The position numbers and the translations under genes were made by a program. Under the pieces are notes generated by a model that searched no databases, was not told the DNA's origin, and worked only from the letters and a program-made list of their open reading frames with translations. This document shows, one piece after another, positions 27,711 through 35,780 of a stretch of 64,000 nucleotides of DNA. The stretch spans positions 38,952-102,951 of the forward strand of contig DDKS01000033.1 of the NCBI GenBank assembly GCA_002340095.1. The letters run 5' to 3'. The stretch's first letter is position 1. Each line of letters begins with the position of its first letter. The stretch comes from Betaproteobacteria bacterium UBA2592. GTDB taxonomy: Bacteria > Pseudomonadota > Gammaproteobacteria > Burkholderiales > Rhodocyclaceae.

Positions 27711-28533
27711 AACCACCGCCCTGCCGCTTGCCGCCGCCAGCGCCCCCCCCGCCGGCCTGTGGTCCCAGCTGCGCGCCGACCTGGCCTGCGTCTTCGAACG
27801 TGATCCCGCCGCCCGCAGCACCCTGGAGGTGCTGACCACCTATCCCGGCCTTCATGCCATCTTGCTGCACCGGATAGCCCACCGCCTGTGGCAGCGGGGT
27901 CTGCGCTTTTCTGCCCGGCTGCTCTCCTTCCTGGCCCGCACCCTCACCAATGTGGACATCCACCCGGGCGCCCGGATCGGCAACCGCTTCTTCATCGACC
28001 ACGGCGCCTGCGTGGTGATCGGTGAAACTGCCGAAGTGGGCGATGACGTGACCCTCTACCACGGCGTTACCCTGGGGGGTACGTCCTGGAACAAGGGCAA
28101 GCGCCACCCCACCCTGGGCAACGGGGTGGTGGTGGGCGCCGGCGCCAAGATCCTGGGCCCGATCCGCATCGGCGACCGGGTGCGGGTGGGCGCGAATTCC
28201 GTCGTCGTCAAGGACGTGCCCAGCGACCGGACGGTGGTGGGCGTGCCCGGCCGCATCGTACCGACCCGGGCCGGCAGTCCGCGCCCCGCCCACGGTATCA
28301 GCCTCGACCACCACCTGCTGCCCGACCCGGTGGCCCGCTCGATCCACTGCCTGCTCGAGCGCATCGAATCCCTGGAAGCCGAACTCAAGGCCCTGAAAGC
28401 CCCGGATTCCAGCACGAACGAACCGGAGGGCGAACGCTGCGGCGTCTGCTCCGCCGGCGACCTGTGCTGCGAACACGACACCGCATCGGCCGGGGACAAC
28501 GCCCCCGCCACCCCCTGCCCATCTGCCCCCTGA
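27703..28533 (+). CDS. cysE: Serine O-acetyltransferase, nif-linked
   Basis: A 276-residue enzyme that acetylates serine in the first step of cysteine synthesis. The left-handed beta-helix is visible as hexapeptide repeats (IHPGARIGNRFFIDHGACVVIGETAEVGDDVTLY), with the GVTLGGTSWNKGKRHP active loop and the SVVVKDVPSD end. A C-terminal extension of about 60 residues has a CGVCSAGDLCCEHD Cys cluster not usual in CysE. Inside a nif operon it probably supplies extra cysteine for Fe-S cluster assembly. The ATG overlaps the nifV end. Confidence 0.93.
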   Translation: MSETTALPLAAASAPPAGLWSQLRADLACVFERDPAARSTLEVLTTYPGLHAILLHRIAHRLWQRGLRFSARLLSFLARTLTNVDIHPGARIGNRFFIDHGACVVIGETAEVGDDVTLYHGVTLGGTSWNKGKRHPTLGNGVVVGAGAKILGPIRIGDRVRVGANSVVVKDVPSDRTVVGVPGRIVPTRAGSPRPAHGISLDHHLLPDPVARSIHCLLERIESLEAELKALKAPDSSTNEPEGERCGVCSAGDLCCEHDTASAGDNAPATPCPSAP

Positions 28534-28544
28534 GGAGAACCCCC

Positions 28545-28883
28545 ATGGACGATCTGAGCCTGGACGAAGCCCTGGATGAACTCGTTTCCGCCGAAGACTT
28601 CCTCGATTACTTCGGCGTGCCCTACCGGCCCGAAGTGGTGCAGGTCAACCGCCTGCACATCCTGCAACGCTTTCATGATTACCTGAACCGGCACGCCCGC
28701 CCCATGCCCACCGACGAAGCCGCCCGGCGGGCCGTCTACCGGCAGTGGCTGGGCCAGGCCTACGAGGATTTCGTCCACTCCAACGCCCTGACCGAAAAGG
28801 TCTTTGCCGTTTTCCAGAACGTCCCCAAGGCCGGGGGAGGCATGTCCTCCTTCGTCCCCCTGGACAAGGTGTTCCGCTCATGA
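28545..28883 (+). CDS. nifW: Nitrogenase stabilising protein NifW
   Basis: A 112-residue protein. LDELVSAEDFLDYFGVPYRPEVVQVNRLHILQRFHDYL is the NifW signature. NifW helps protect or mature the molybdenum-iron protein; its exact role is still debated. The ATG is preceded by GAGGAG, and its stop overlaps the nifZ start (ATGA), a common nifW-nifZ coupling. Confidence 0.95.
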   Translation: MDDLSLDEALDELVSAEDFLDYFGVPYRPEVVQVNRLHILQRFHDYLNRHARPMPTDEAARRAVYRQWLGQAYEDFVHSNALTEKVFAVFQNVPKAGGGMSSFVPLDKVFRS

Positions 28884-29341
28884 GACCGCGCTGGCAGATC
28901 GACGACGAAGTGCGAGTGATCCGCAACGTGCGGGACGATGGCACCTTTCCCGGCGCCGACATGGGCGAACTGCTGGTGCGCCGGGGCAGCACCGGCCTGA
29001 TCCGGGACATCGGCACCTTCCTCCAGGACCAGATCATCTATTCCGTCTTTTTCTACACGGAGAACCGCTTGGTCGGCTGCCGGGAGGAAGAGCTGATCGG
29101 CCTCGACGAGCCCTGGGTGCCTTCCCGTTTCGAATTCCGGGAAAAGGTCAGGAGCATGGCGGCCCTGAAAGTGGGGGACGCCATTCTCGTTGAAGCGAAT
29201 GCCCCGGGCGAAATCATCAAGGTGGTCCGCGACCATCCGTCCGGCCCGGCCTACCACGTCCATTTCGAAACCCTGCCCGGGCGGGTACTGCTCGTTCCCG
29301 AGCCCATGCTCGCCCCACTCCAGCCGGGCCCCAGCCCCTGA
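28880..29341 (+). CDS. nifZ: Nitrogenase maturation protein NifZ
   Basis: A 153-residue protein. VRVIRNVRDDGTFPGADMGELLVRRGSTGLIRDIGTFLQDQIIYSVFF is the conserved NifZ core. NifZ works with NifM and NifW in P-cluster formation in the molybdenum-iron protein. It overlaps nifW by four bases and ends 10 bases before nifM. Confidence 0.95.
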   Translation: MRPRWQIDDEVRVIRNVRDDGTFPGADMGELLVRRGSTGLIRDIGTFLQDQIIYSVFFYTENRLVGCREEELIGLDEPWVPSRFEFREKVRSMAALKVGDAILVEANAPGEIIKVVRDHPSGPAYHVHFETLPGRVLLVPEPMLAPLQPGPSP

Positions 29342-29351
29342 GTCCGCCATC

Positions 29352-30164
29352 ATGCCGTCCTATCTGCCGTTCAAACTCTCCCAGGAACTGTTCCGCAAAT
29401 CCCCCCGGGATCTGGATGCCGCCGAAACGGCACGGCTCGAACAGGTGGTACGCCTGCAGGTTCGCATCGAAGCCGCCGTGCTCGCCAGCCCGGAAGCATT
29501 GGGCGTCGTGGTACCGCCGGCCAGCCTGGCCGCACGTCTGGACGAAATCCGCAAACGCTATGGCAGCCGGGAGGAGTTTCTCGCCGATCTGCAGGAAAAC
29601 GGCCTCGACGAGGCAGAACTGGAGGCGGCCATTGCCCGGGAATTACGTCTCGAAGCCGTGCTGGAAAAAGTCTCGGCCCGGGCGGCCGAAGTCTCGGACA
29701 TGGAGGCGGAAATCTACTACCGGCTGCACCCGAATGCCTTTGTCCGGCCGGAAATGCGGCGCCTGCAGCACATCCTGATCACCTTCGACGACCCCGCCGG
29801 CCGAGACCGGGCTGAAGCCCTGCTGCGCTCCCTGATCCCCAGCGTGCAGGATGCCCCGGGCTTTGCCGCCGCCGCCCTGAAACACTCCCAGTGCCCCACC
29901 GCCCTCGAGCAGGGGTTGATCGGCACCGTCAAGCCCGGCCAGCTCTATCCGGAGCTGGAGCCGGTAGCCTTCGCCCTGGCAGCCGGAGAGGTCTCCCCGC
30001 CCACCGAATCCCCGGTGGGTCTACACCTGCTGCGCTGCGACGCCATCCATCCCGGCGCAACCCTGAGCTTCCACGAAGCCCGCCACCGCATCATCGACCA
30101 TCTGACCGAACAACGCCGCCAAATCTGCCAGCGCAGCTGGATCAAGTCCCTGCTCAAGACATGA
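29352..30164 (+). CDS. nifM: Nitrogenase iron protein maturation peptidyl-prolyl isomerase NifM
   Basis: A 270-residue protein with an N-terminal helical chaperone part and a C-terminal parvulin domain (RRLQHILITFDDPAGRDRAE through PVAFALAAGEVSPPTESPVGLHLLRCD). NifM folds the nitrogenase iron protein NifH. The order nifV-cysE-nifW-nifZ-nifM follows that of Azotobacter and related beta-proteobacteria. It is the last gene of the operon; no clear terminator follows. Confidence 0.93.
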   Translation: MPSYLPFKLSQELFRKSPRDLDAAETARLEQVVRLQVRIEAAVLASPEALGVVVPPASLAARLDEIRKRYGSREEFLADLQENGLDEAELEAAIARELRLEAVLEKVSARAAEVSDMEAEIYYRLHPNAFVRPEMRRLQHILITFDDPAGRDRAEALLRSLIPSVQDAPGFAAAALKHSQCPTALEQGLIGTVKPGQLYPELEPVAFALAAGEVSPPTESPVGLHLLRCDAIHPGATLSFHEARHRIIDHLTEQRRQICQRSWIKSLLKT

Positions 30165-30184
30165 GCCCAGATGGCTGGGCGCGA

Positions 30185-30360
30185 TCAGGCGGTTGCAAAC
30201 TTGCTGGAACAGCACTTTGCCACCGCCCCCCTGAGCCTGCCCGCTGCCGCCGCCTTGACCCCGTTGCGCCAGGTCTGCTCAAGCACTTCGCCACGCCCGC
30301 CAGGACCGGCCTGTCATTCACCCGCTTGACCGCCAGCTCCTTGAATTCCAGCGACGTCAT
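30185..30360 (-). pseudogene. Frameshifted remnant of an IS3-family transposase OrfA
   Basis: On the minus strand the frame from 30360 reads MTSLEFKELAVKRVNDRPVLAGVAK, the start of an IS3-type OrfA helix-turn-helix protein. It then loses similarity. In the next frame LEQTWRNGVKAAAAGRLRGA continues the same family (compare the usual LEQTLRNWVKAAAAGKL) up to a stop near 30185. One frameshift and loss of everything downstream mark it as dead. No terminal inverted repeats or OrfB are present. Confidence 0.75.
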
Positions 30361-30420
30361 CTTACGTCGCCCTCGGGAGACGAAATTCCGGGGGAGCCTC
30401 ACCGTTGCGGCGGCTCGGAT

Positions 30421-31644
30421 TCAGCGCTCCAGGCGCAGACGACAGGCATCAAGGGTGGATTTGATCTGCTGCGCCAGCATCTGCCTGATCGGAGCGCGCT
30501 CAAACCGCTCGCCCAATGCGCTTGCCTGCAGCAACATCCGGTCGATGACCTCCTCCGCCCGTTTCCTTGGGATGCCACCTTCCTCCGCCAGACGCAACAG
30601 ATGCCGGCGTTCGATGGCGGCACCTTCGCCGCAAACGTCCAGGTGATGCTGGCCCATCGGCCCTTCGCTGAAGGTCAGGTCGAATGCCGGCGCCAGGCGC
30701 CAGCGCCGGTCACGCCCGAGGCGCCACGCGAAATTCTTGGGATGGTCGTCCCGGTTGTGGAAGAGCACATTGAAGACGGCTCGCGCGTAAGCTTTCTCCA
30801 CTTCCCGCTCGTCGCGTGTCAGGAAACGGGTCGCCCGCAGGAAGGCGGTGTAGTCGGTGGCACCGGGCAGGCGAAAATCCACCTGCAACAATCCAGCCAG
30901 ACTGTGCACCGGGACGCGTTGCCCTCCCTCCCGGTCGAAGCGCGCGACGCCGAAGGCGGCCAGTTCGGGGCCAAGGTCGAACCAGCGGCTTTCGGGCACA
31001 TCCAGTCCGCAATCCCGGGCCAGCTCGGCATAGAGCTGCTCGATGATGCAAACCTCCTTGTGTTCGTTCTGCGCCGGGAACTTGACCAGCCAGGGACTGC
31101 CGGGCGCATCCGGACGGGTGCTGACTTGCCCGGTCGTTGCGTCGTACTGCACCAAGGCCTTGGGCCTTGCCCCTTGCGGTGAGCCGCCGGTGAGCGCGAG
31201 CTCGCGCAGGGCTGCCTCCGCCTCGCCCGTGAGCGCGAGACGACATTGCCCGGCCAGCGCCAGCAAGGGCCAGTCAGGCTCCTGGGCGCCGACGTCGCTT
31301 GCCGGAACAAAGCGTAACGCGCCCATCGCGCGCTCACCGATGAAGGCCAGCCGATCCAGTGGCCCGGGATGGCGCAAGCCGTGTTGACGGAACAACCGAT
31401 CCATCAGCAGCAAACCCCAACCATCCGGCAGACTGTCGGCGATCAGGCCCGGAAGGCGATACAAATGGGTCGGAAAACTTCCGTAGGCATCGGCACGCAG
31501 ATTGAGGTGCAAGGGCGACAGCTGCAAGCCTTGAGACAGGGCTTCGGGAGAATATTCGAAGAGCAGCGTTCGACCGTCGTCGGCCAGTCGCCCCAGCGGC
31601 CAGTCCTCGCCCCAGCCGCAATAATGCACCGTAAGCAGCTTCAT
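30421..31644 (-). CDS. hipA: HipA-family serine/threonine kinase toxin
   Basis: A 407-residue kinase of the HipA family, which in studied cases phosphorylates aminoacyl-tRNA synthetases such as GltX and slows growth. The N-terminal domain (PTHLYRLPGLIADSLPDGWGLLLMDRLF) and the kinase core are intact: LVKFPAQNE for ATP binding, the catalytic loop HNRDDHPKNFAWRL and the metal-binding APAFDLTFSEG. It overlaps hipB by four bases. Codon use is somewhat less GC-biased than in the neighbours, and an IS remnant lies next to it, suggesting transfer. Confidence 0.92.
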   Translation of the reverse strand: MKLLTVHYCGWGEDWPLGRLADDGRTLLFEYSPEALSQGLQLSPLHLNLRADAYGSFPTHLYRLPGLIADSLPDGWGLLLMDRLFRQHGLRHPGPLDRLAFIGERAMGALRFVPASDVGAQEPDWPLLALAGQCRLALTGEAEAALRELALTGGSPQGARPKALVQYDATTGQVSTRPDAPGSPWLVKFPAQNEHKEVCIIEQLYAELARDCGLDVPESRWFDLGPELAAFGVARFDREGGQRVPVHSLAGLLQVDFRLPGATDYTAFLRATRFLTRDEREVEKAYARAVFNVLFHNRDDHPKNFAWRLGRDRRWRLAPAFDLTFSEGPMGQHHLDVCGEGAAIERRHLLRLAEEGGIPRKRAEEVIDRMLLQASALGERFERAPIRQMLAQQIKSTLDACRLRLER

Positions 31645-31952
31645 GGTGCCTTCTTGCGCGGCGCGCGCCGGCGTCGACTGACGGCGTCAATCTGTTCCAT
31701 CTGGGCGATGGACTGCCGTTTGAGCACGAAGAGATCATCCAGCGCCTCCTGTAGCCCGAGCGCCTGCGCGGCGCGAACCAGCGTTTCCAGCGAGCACTGG
31801 CCATCGGTCTCGAGTTTGCGCAACGCCCCCAGCGACAGTCCGGCCATTTGCGCCAGTTCCCGCTGCGTAAGCGATTGGGCAAGCCGCTGCTCCCGCAGAC
31901 GAGCACCCAGCGCGTGCAGGATCTCAGCGGAAGTCGAGAGATTAAAAGTCAC
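31641..31952 (-). CDS. hipB: HipB-type Xre antitoxin
   Basis: A 103-residue helix-turn-helix protein. ALGARLREQRLAQSLTQRELAQMAGLSLGALRKLETDGQCSLETLVRAAQALG is a standard Xre domain, followed by a basic tail (RRRRAPRKKAP). I chose the GTG at 31952 because AAGAG lies eight bases upstream and the family usually begins near this point. An earlier GTG at 31982 has no ribosome site. It overlaps hipA, should neutralise it, and probably represses their joint promoter. Confidence 0.85.
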   Translation of the reverse strand: MTFNLSTSAEILHALGARLREQRLAQSLTQRELAQMAGLSLGALRKLETDGQCSLETLVRAAQALGLQEALDDLFVLKRQSIAQMEQIDAVSRRRRAPRKKAP

Positions 31953-31957
31953 TTTTA
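31943..31957. promoter_or_regulatory. Probable HipB operator
   Basis: TAAAAGTCACTTTTA is a perfect inverted repeat around one central base and overlaps the chosen hipB start codon. A second short palindrome, AGTGCACT, lies 40 bases upstream at 31997-32004 and shares the AAGTG half-site on the minus strand. HipB-type antitoxins commonly bind such repeats. Binding here is inferred. Confidence 0.5.
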
Positions 31958-32070
31958 TGGCTCTTAATTCAGAAAAAACCACATAATTGCCATTTTAGTG
32001 CACTTTATTTGTTCTTGAAAGCAGATAGCTGCGATAGCTGCCGCGAGCGGCCACGCAATCATCATGAAAC

Positions 32071-32100
32071 AATAAAACCGCGCAACTGCGCGGTTTTATT
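32071..32100 (-). terminator. Terminator after ychF
   Basis: AATAAAACCGCGC and GCGCGGTTTTATT make a perfect 13-bp stem with a four-base loop, T-rich on both sides, so it could work in either direction. It lies 57 bases after the ychF stop. A 14-bp palindrome, TGTTTCATGAAACA, at 32122-32135 lies between the two; its role is unknown. Confidence 0.85.
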
Positions 32101-32156
32101 GGGGTTTTCATACCTTCCCGGTGTTTCATGAAACATCAGGAAAACGGCTTGGCGAC

Positions 32157-33248
32157 TCAAACGTTGAACAAAAAGTTCATCACATCCCCGTCCTGCACCA
32201 CATAATCCTTGCCTTCGGCGCGCATCTTGCCGGCTTCTTTGGCGCCGGCCTCGCCTTTGTAGCGGATGAAATCCTCAAAGGCGATGGTCTGGGCGCGGAT
32301 GAAACCGCGTTCGAAGTCGGTGTGGATGACGCCGGCGGCTTTGGGGGCGGTGTCGCCCTTGTGGATGGTCCATGCCCGCACTTCCTTCACCCCGGCGGTG
32401 AAATAGGTCTGCAGGCCAAGGAGGTCGTAACCGGCGCGGATCAGGCGGTTCAGGCCAGGCTCCTCCAGGCCCAGGTCGGCCAGGAAGGCCTTTTTGTCCT
32501 CTTCTTCCAGATCGGCCAGTTCCTCCTCCAGCTTGGCGCAGACCGCAACCACCGGCGCGCCTTCCTTGGCGGCATGTGCCTTGAGCCGATCCAGGTGGGG
32601 ATTGTGCTCGAAACCATCTTCGGTGACGTTGCCCACATACATGGCGGGCTTGATGGTGAGCAGGCACAACGGCTTGATGAGGGCTTTGTCTTCTTCCGAC
32701 AAACCGGCTGTGCGGGCCGGTTTGCCCTCGTTCAGGTGGGGCAGCAGTTTCTCCAGCACGGCCACCAGTTTCTGAGCGTCCTTGTCGCCGGCCTTGGCTT
32801 TCTTGCTGTCCCGGGCGATGGCTTTTTCCACCGAGGCGAGATCGGCCAGGGCCAGTTCGGTGACGATGGTCTCGATGTCGGCGATCGGGTCCACCTTGCC
32901 GGAGACATGCACCACGTTGGGGTCATCGAAGCAGCGCACCACGTTCACGATGGCGTCGGTCTCGCGGATGTTGGCCAGGAACTGGTTGCCCAGGCCCTCG
33001 CCCTTGGAGGCACCGGCCACCAGGCCAGCAATGTCCACGAACTCGACGATGGCGGGCTGGATTTTTTGGGGTTTGACGATTTCGGCCAGTTGGGCGAGCC
33101 GGGGATCGGGCACTTCGACGATGCCCACATTGGGCTCGATGGTGCAGAAGGGGTAGTTGGCCGCCTCGATGCCCGCCTTGGTCAGGGCATTGAACAGCGT
33201 GGACTTGCCCACGTTGGGCAGACCGACGATGCCACATTTGAGACTCAT
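32157..33248 (-). CDS. ychF: Ribosome-binding ATPase YchF
   Basis: A 363-residue Obg-family P-loop protein that prefers ATP and binds ribosomes, acting in translation and redox stress. The P-loop GLPNVGKSTLFNALTK at residues 8-23, the DIAGLVAGASKGEGLGNQFL switch and the C-terminal TGS-like domain (IRAQTIAFEDFIRY to VVQDGDVMNFLFNV) are intact. The start overlaps the pth stop by four bases, the normal pth-ychF pairing. Confidence 0.97.
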   Translation of the reverse strand: MSLKCGIVGLPNVGKSTLFNALTKAGIEAANYPFCTIEPNVGIVEVPDPRLAQLAEIVKPQKIQPAIVEFVDIAGLVAGASKGEGLGNQFLANIRETDAIVNVVRCFDDPNVVHVSGKVDPIADIETIVTELALADLASVEKAIARDSKKAKAGDKDAQKLVAVLEKLLPHLNEGKPARTAGLSEEDKALIKPLCLLTIKPAMYVGNVTEDGFEHNPHLDRLKAHAAKEGAPVVAVCAKLEEELADLEEEDKKAFLADLGLEEPGLNRLIRAGYDLLGLQTYFTAGVKEVRAWTIHKGDTAPKAAGVIHTDFERGFIRAQTIAFEDFIRYKGEAGAKEAGKMRAEGKDYVVQDGDVMNFLFNV

Positions 33249-33847
33249 GTGTTTTTTCCTTGCTGAGCTGGGACGGCTTTGCCGTGCAGTTGCTGTTGGG
33301 CCACCGGGTAATTGCCAGCAGCCAGATAGGGCCATGCCTTGAGGCAGCGGTCCAGGGCCCGGTCGATTTCGACCTGTTCCTCGACCCGGGGCCGGTGCAG
33401 GACGAAATCCACCACCGGCTGGCTCAGGTTGAGGCTGCGGGGATGGCCGATGCCCAAGCGCAGGCGCCAGAAGTCCGGGGTGGAAAGGGCGGACTGGATG
33501 TCCTTGAGGCCGTTGTGACCGCCATTGCTGCCGCCCTGCTTGAGGCGGATGCCGCCGGGCGGCAGGTCCAGATCGTCGTGCACCACGAGGATCTCGGCCG
33601 GGGTGATCTTGTAGAAGCGGGCCAGCGCCCCCACCGACTGACCGGAACGGTTCATGAAGGTGGACGGTTCGAGCAGCCACAGGTCGCCCTGACGCCCGGC
33701 ATTACCGAAGAACTTGGGCTGGGGCGACAGGCTCAGGCCAAGTTGCCGGGCGAGCCGGTCCACGAACCAGAAGCCCACGTTGTGACGGGTGGCTTCGTAA
33801 TCGGCACCGGGATTACCCAGGCCGACGATGAGACGGGGTTGGATCAT
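33245..33847 (-). CDS. pth: Peptidyl-tRNA hydrolase
   Basis: A 200-residue hydrolase that frees tRNA from drop-off peptidyl-tRNA. RLIVGLGNPGADYEATRHNVGFWFVD includes the catalytic His, ILVVHDDLDLPPGGIRLKQGGSNGGHNGLKDI includes the catalytic Asp, and FMNRSG is conserved. The ATG at 33847 matches the usual family start; an upstream in-frame start would add 11 unconserved residues. It lies in the conserved prs-rplY-pth-ychF cluster. Confidence 0.97.
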   Translation of the reverse strand: MIQPRLIVGLGNPGADYEATRHNVGFWFVDRLARQLGLSLSPQPKFFGNAGRQGDLWLLEPSTFMNRSGQSVGALARFYKITPAEILVVHDDLDLPPGGIRLKQGGSNGGHNGLKDIQSALSTPDFWRLRLGIGHPRSLNLSQPVVDFVLHRPRVEEQVEIDRALDRCLKAWPYLAAGNYPVAQQQLHGKAVPAQQGKNT

Positions 33848-33879
33848 CGGACGATTCGAAGGCACAGGCTGGCAAGACA

Positions 33880-33914
33880 AAGGGCCGCCTTCGGCAAAAC
33901 CGGGGGCGGCCCTT
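33880..33914 (-). terminator. Hairpin after rplY
   Basis: AAGGGCCGCC / GGCGGCCCTT forms a 10-bp stem 21 bases after the rplY stop on the minus strand, with a 15-base loop and a short broken T-run. It may attenuate transcription between rplY and pth rather than stop it fully. Confidence 0.55.
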
Positions 33915-33934
33915 GAGCTTTAGCACCAGCCGGA

Positions 33935-34534
33935 TCAGGCAGCGGCTTCGCCTTCGCCGGCGGCAGCGCCACCCTTCTTGCCGATGCAGGAAACCACGGT
34001 CTGGTCACCACCGTGCACCACGGCCTCGACACCCTTGGGCAGCTTGAGCTGGGAAACGTGGATGGACTCGCCGGCCTTCATGTCCTTCAGGTCCACCTCA
34101 ATGAACTCGGGCAGGTCGGCGGGCAGGCAGCTGACATCCAGTTCGGTCAGCACGTGGGTGATCTGGGCACCGCCCAGCTTGACGCCGGGGGCCTGGTCCT
34201 GGTTGATGAAGTGCAGGGGCACCTTCTGGTGCAGCTTCTGGTTGGCATCGACGCGCTGGAAGTCCACGTGCAGGCACTGGGGTTTGTAGGCGTGCACCTG
34301 GAAATCGCGCAGCAACACCTGCTGCTTCTGGCCTTCGAGATCGATGGTGAGCACGGAAGAGTGGAAAGCTTCCTTGCGCAGGCCCTGATAGAGCTGGTTG
34401 TGATCCAGTTCGATCACAACGGGTTCCTGGCCGGCACCGTAGATGATGCCGGGAACCTTGCCGGCACGACGCAGGCGGCGGCTCGCACTCGATCCCTGCA
34501 GCGTACGCTTTTGAGCATTGAGAACAAATTGCAT
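33935..34534 (-). CDS. rplY: Ribosomal protein L25, long (Ctc) form
   Basis: A 199-residue protein of the large ribosomal subunit that binds 5S rRNA. The N-terminal L25 domain (RRLRRAGKVPGIIYGAGQEPVVIELDHNQLYQGL) is followed by the beta-rich Ctc domain through LPKGVEAVVHG and a Gly/Ala/Glu-rich tail. Its place between prs and pth is conserved in beta- and gamma-proteobacteria. Confidence 0.96.
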   Translation of the reverse strand: MQFVLNAQKRTLQGSSASRRLRRAGKVPGIIYGAGQEPVVIELDHNQLYQGLRKEAFHSSVLTIDLEGQKQQVLLRDFQVHAYKPQCLHVDFQRVDANQKLHQKVPLHFINQDQAPGVKLGGAQITHVLTELDVSCLPADLPEFIEVDLKDMKAGESIHVSQLKLPKGVEAVVHGGDQTVVSCIGKKGGAAAGEGEAAA

Positions 34535-34585
34535 GATGACTCCAGTGAAGGATGCCGGCCCGCGACCAGGCCGGCGGTTGAAAAA

Positions 34586-35536
34586 TCAGTCGATGAACAA
34601 GGAGGAGACGGAATCGTCGTTGCTGATGCGACGAATGGTCTCCGCCAGGATGGGCGCCACGGACAACTGCCGAATGCGCCCGTTGGCGGCGGCCGAGTCC
34701 CGCAGCGGGATGGTGTCGGTCACCACCAGGGAATCCAGGTCGGAATCCGCCACCCGCTCCACGGCCGGGCCGGACAGCACCGGGTGGGTGCAGTAGGCCA
34801 CCACCTGGCGCGCACCGTGCTGCTTCAGGGCGGAGGCAGCCTTGCACAGGGTGCCGGCGGTATCCACCATGTCGTCCATGATGATGCAGGTACGGCCATC
34901 CACCTCGCCGATGATGTTCATCACCTCGGAGACGTTGGCCTTGGGACGGCGCTTGTCGATGATGGCCATGTCGCACTCCAGGCGCTTGGCCAGGGAACGG
35001 GCCCGGACCACGCCGCCATGGTCGGGCGAGACCACCATGGGATTCTCGAAATTCTGCTTCTTGATGTCGTCGAGCAGGATGGGCAGGGCGTAGATGTTAT
35101 CCACGGGGATGTCGAAGAAGCCCTGGATCTGCTCGGCGTGCAGGTCCATGGTCAGAACCCGGTCGACCCCCGAGGCCATGAGCATGTTGGCCACCAGCTT
35201 GGCGGCGATGGGCACCCGGGACGAGCGGGGCCGCCGGTCCTGGCGGGCGTAGCCGAAATAGGGAATGGCGGCGGTGATGCGGCCGGCGGAAGCACGCTTG
35301 AGGGCGTCCACCATCACCAGCATTTCCATCAGGTTGTCGTTGGTGGGGGCACAGGTGGATTGCAGCACGAAGACATCGCGGCCTCGCACATGCTCCTGGA
35401 TTTCCACACTGACTTCGCCATCGGAAAAACGTCCGACCTGGGCGCGGCCCAGTTCCACATTGAGGGCGTCAGCCACATCGGCCGCCAGCTTGGCGTTGGC
35501 GTTGCCGGTAAAGACCATCAGACTGTTGTAAGCCAT
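34586..35536 (-). CDS. prs: Ribose-phosphate pyrophosphokinase
   Basis: A 316-residue enzyme that makes PRPP from ribose 5-phosphate and ATP for nucleotide, histidine and NAD synthesis. FSDGEVSVEIQEHVRG, IPYFGYARQDRRPRSSRVPI, VLTMDLHAEQIQGFFDIPVDN and the PRPP loop IIMDDMVDTAGTLCKAA are all present. Length matches bacterial Prs. The ATG at 35536 is the family start. tRNA-Gln lies directly upstream on the same strand. Confidence 0.98.
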   Translation of the reverse strand: MAYNSLMVFTGNANAKLAADVADALNVELGRAQVGRFSDGEVSVEIQEHVRGRDVFVLQSTCAPTNDNLMEMLVMVDALKRASAGRITAAIPYFGYARQDRRPRSSRVPIAAKLVANMLMASGVDRVLTMDLHAEQIQGFFDIPVDNIYALPILLDDIKKQNFENPMVVSPDHGGVVRARSLAKRLECDMAIIDKRRPKANVSEVMNIIGEVDGRTCIIMDDMVDTAGTLCKAASALKQHGARQVVAYCTHPVLSGPAVERVADSDLDSLVVTDTIPLRDSAAANGRIRQLSVAPILAETIRRISNDDSVSSLFID

Positions 35537-35577
35537 TTGCTTTCCCTGCGGGCGCGTCCACCCGGCAAAAATGACTT

Positions 35578-35600
35578 CGGGCAGGTGCAGGACCTGCCCG
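35578..35600 (-). terminator. Hairpin between tRNA-Gln and prs
   Basis: CGGGCAGGT / ACCTGCCCG forms a 9-bp stem with a five-base loop, 11 bases past the tRNA. On the minus strand a TTTTT run follows six bases later. It could end the tRNA transcript, or be an attenuator or processing site before prs. Confidence 0.5.
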
Positions 35601-35610
35601 ATGGATTCGC

Positions 35611-35687
35611 TGGCTGAGGAGGAAGGATTCGAACCTTCGAATGCCGGAATCAAAATCCGGTGCCTTGACCAACTTGGCGACTCCCCA
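35611..35687 (-). tRNA. tRNA-Gln (anticodon TTG)
   Basis: The minus strand begins TGGGGAGTCGCC and folds into a full cloverleaf with a 7-bp acceptor stem (one G-T pair). The anticodon stem-loop CCGGATTTTGATTCCGG carries anticodon TTG. The T loop is GGTTCGAATCC, and CCA is encoded at the 3' end. The place between ispE and prs is conserved among relatives. Confidence 0.97.
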
Positions 35688-35720
35688 GCAATTCGCCTGG
35701 GCAGCTTCCCGTCCAAGCGA

Positions 35721-35757
35721 GGCGCGCATTATATACAAAATTTTTTCGACTGCGCCA
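35721..35757 (-). promoter_or_regulatory. Promoter of tRNA-Gln
   Basis: A perfect -10 box TATAAT (minus strand, 35733-35728) is preceded by AT-rich DNA and followed by a GC-rich GCGCGCC discriminator, a feature of stable-RNA promoters under stringent (ppGpp) control. The -35 box is weak. The predicted start is about 35 bases before the tRNA. Confidence 0.6.
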
Positions 35758-35780
35758 TACCCCGATGAAAATTTTCCGCC

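Noticed and set aside
30154..30402. A possible intact small gene downstream of nifM
   Set aside because: Transposase similarity breaks between two frames, so it is a remnant rather than a working gene.
31953..31982. Upstream GTG as the hipB start
   Set aside because: It lacks a ribosome site, while the GTG at 31952 has AAGAG at the right distance and gives the usual family length.
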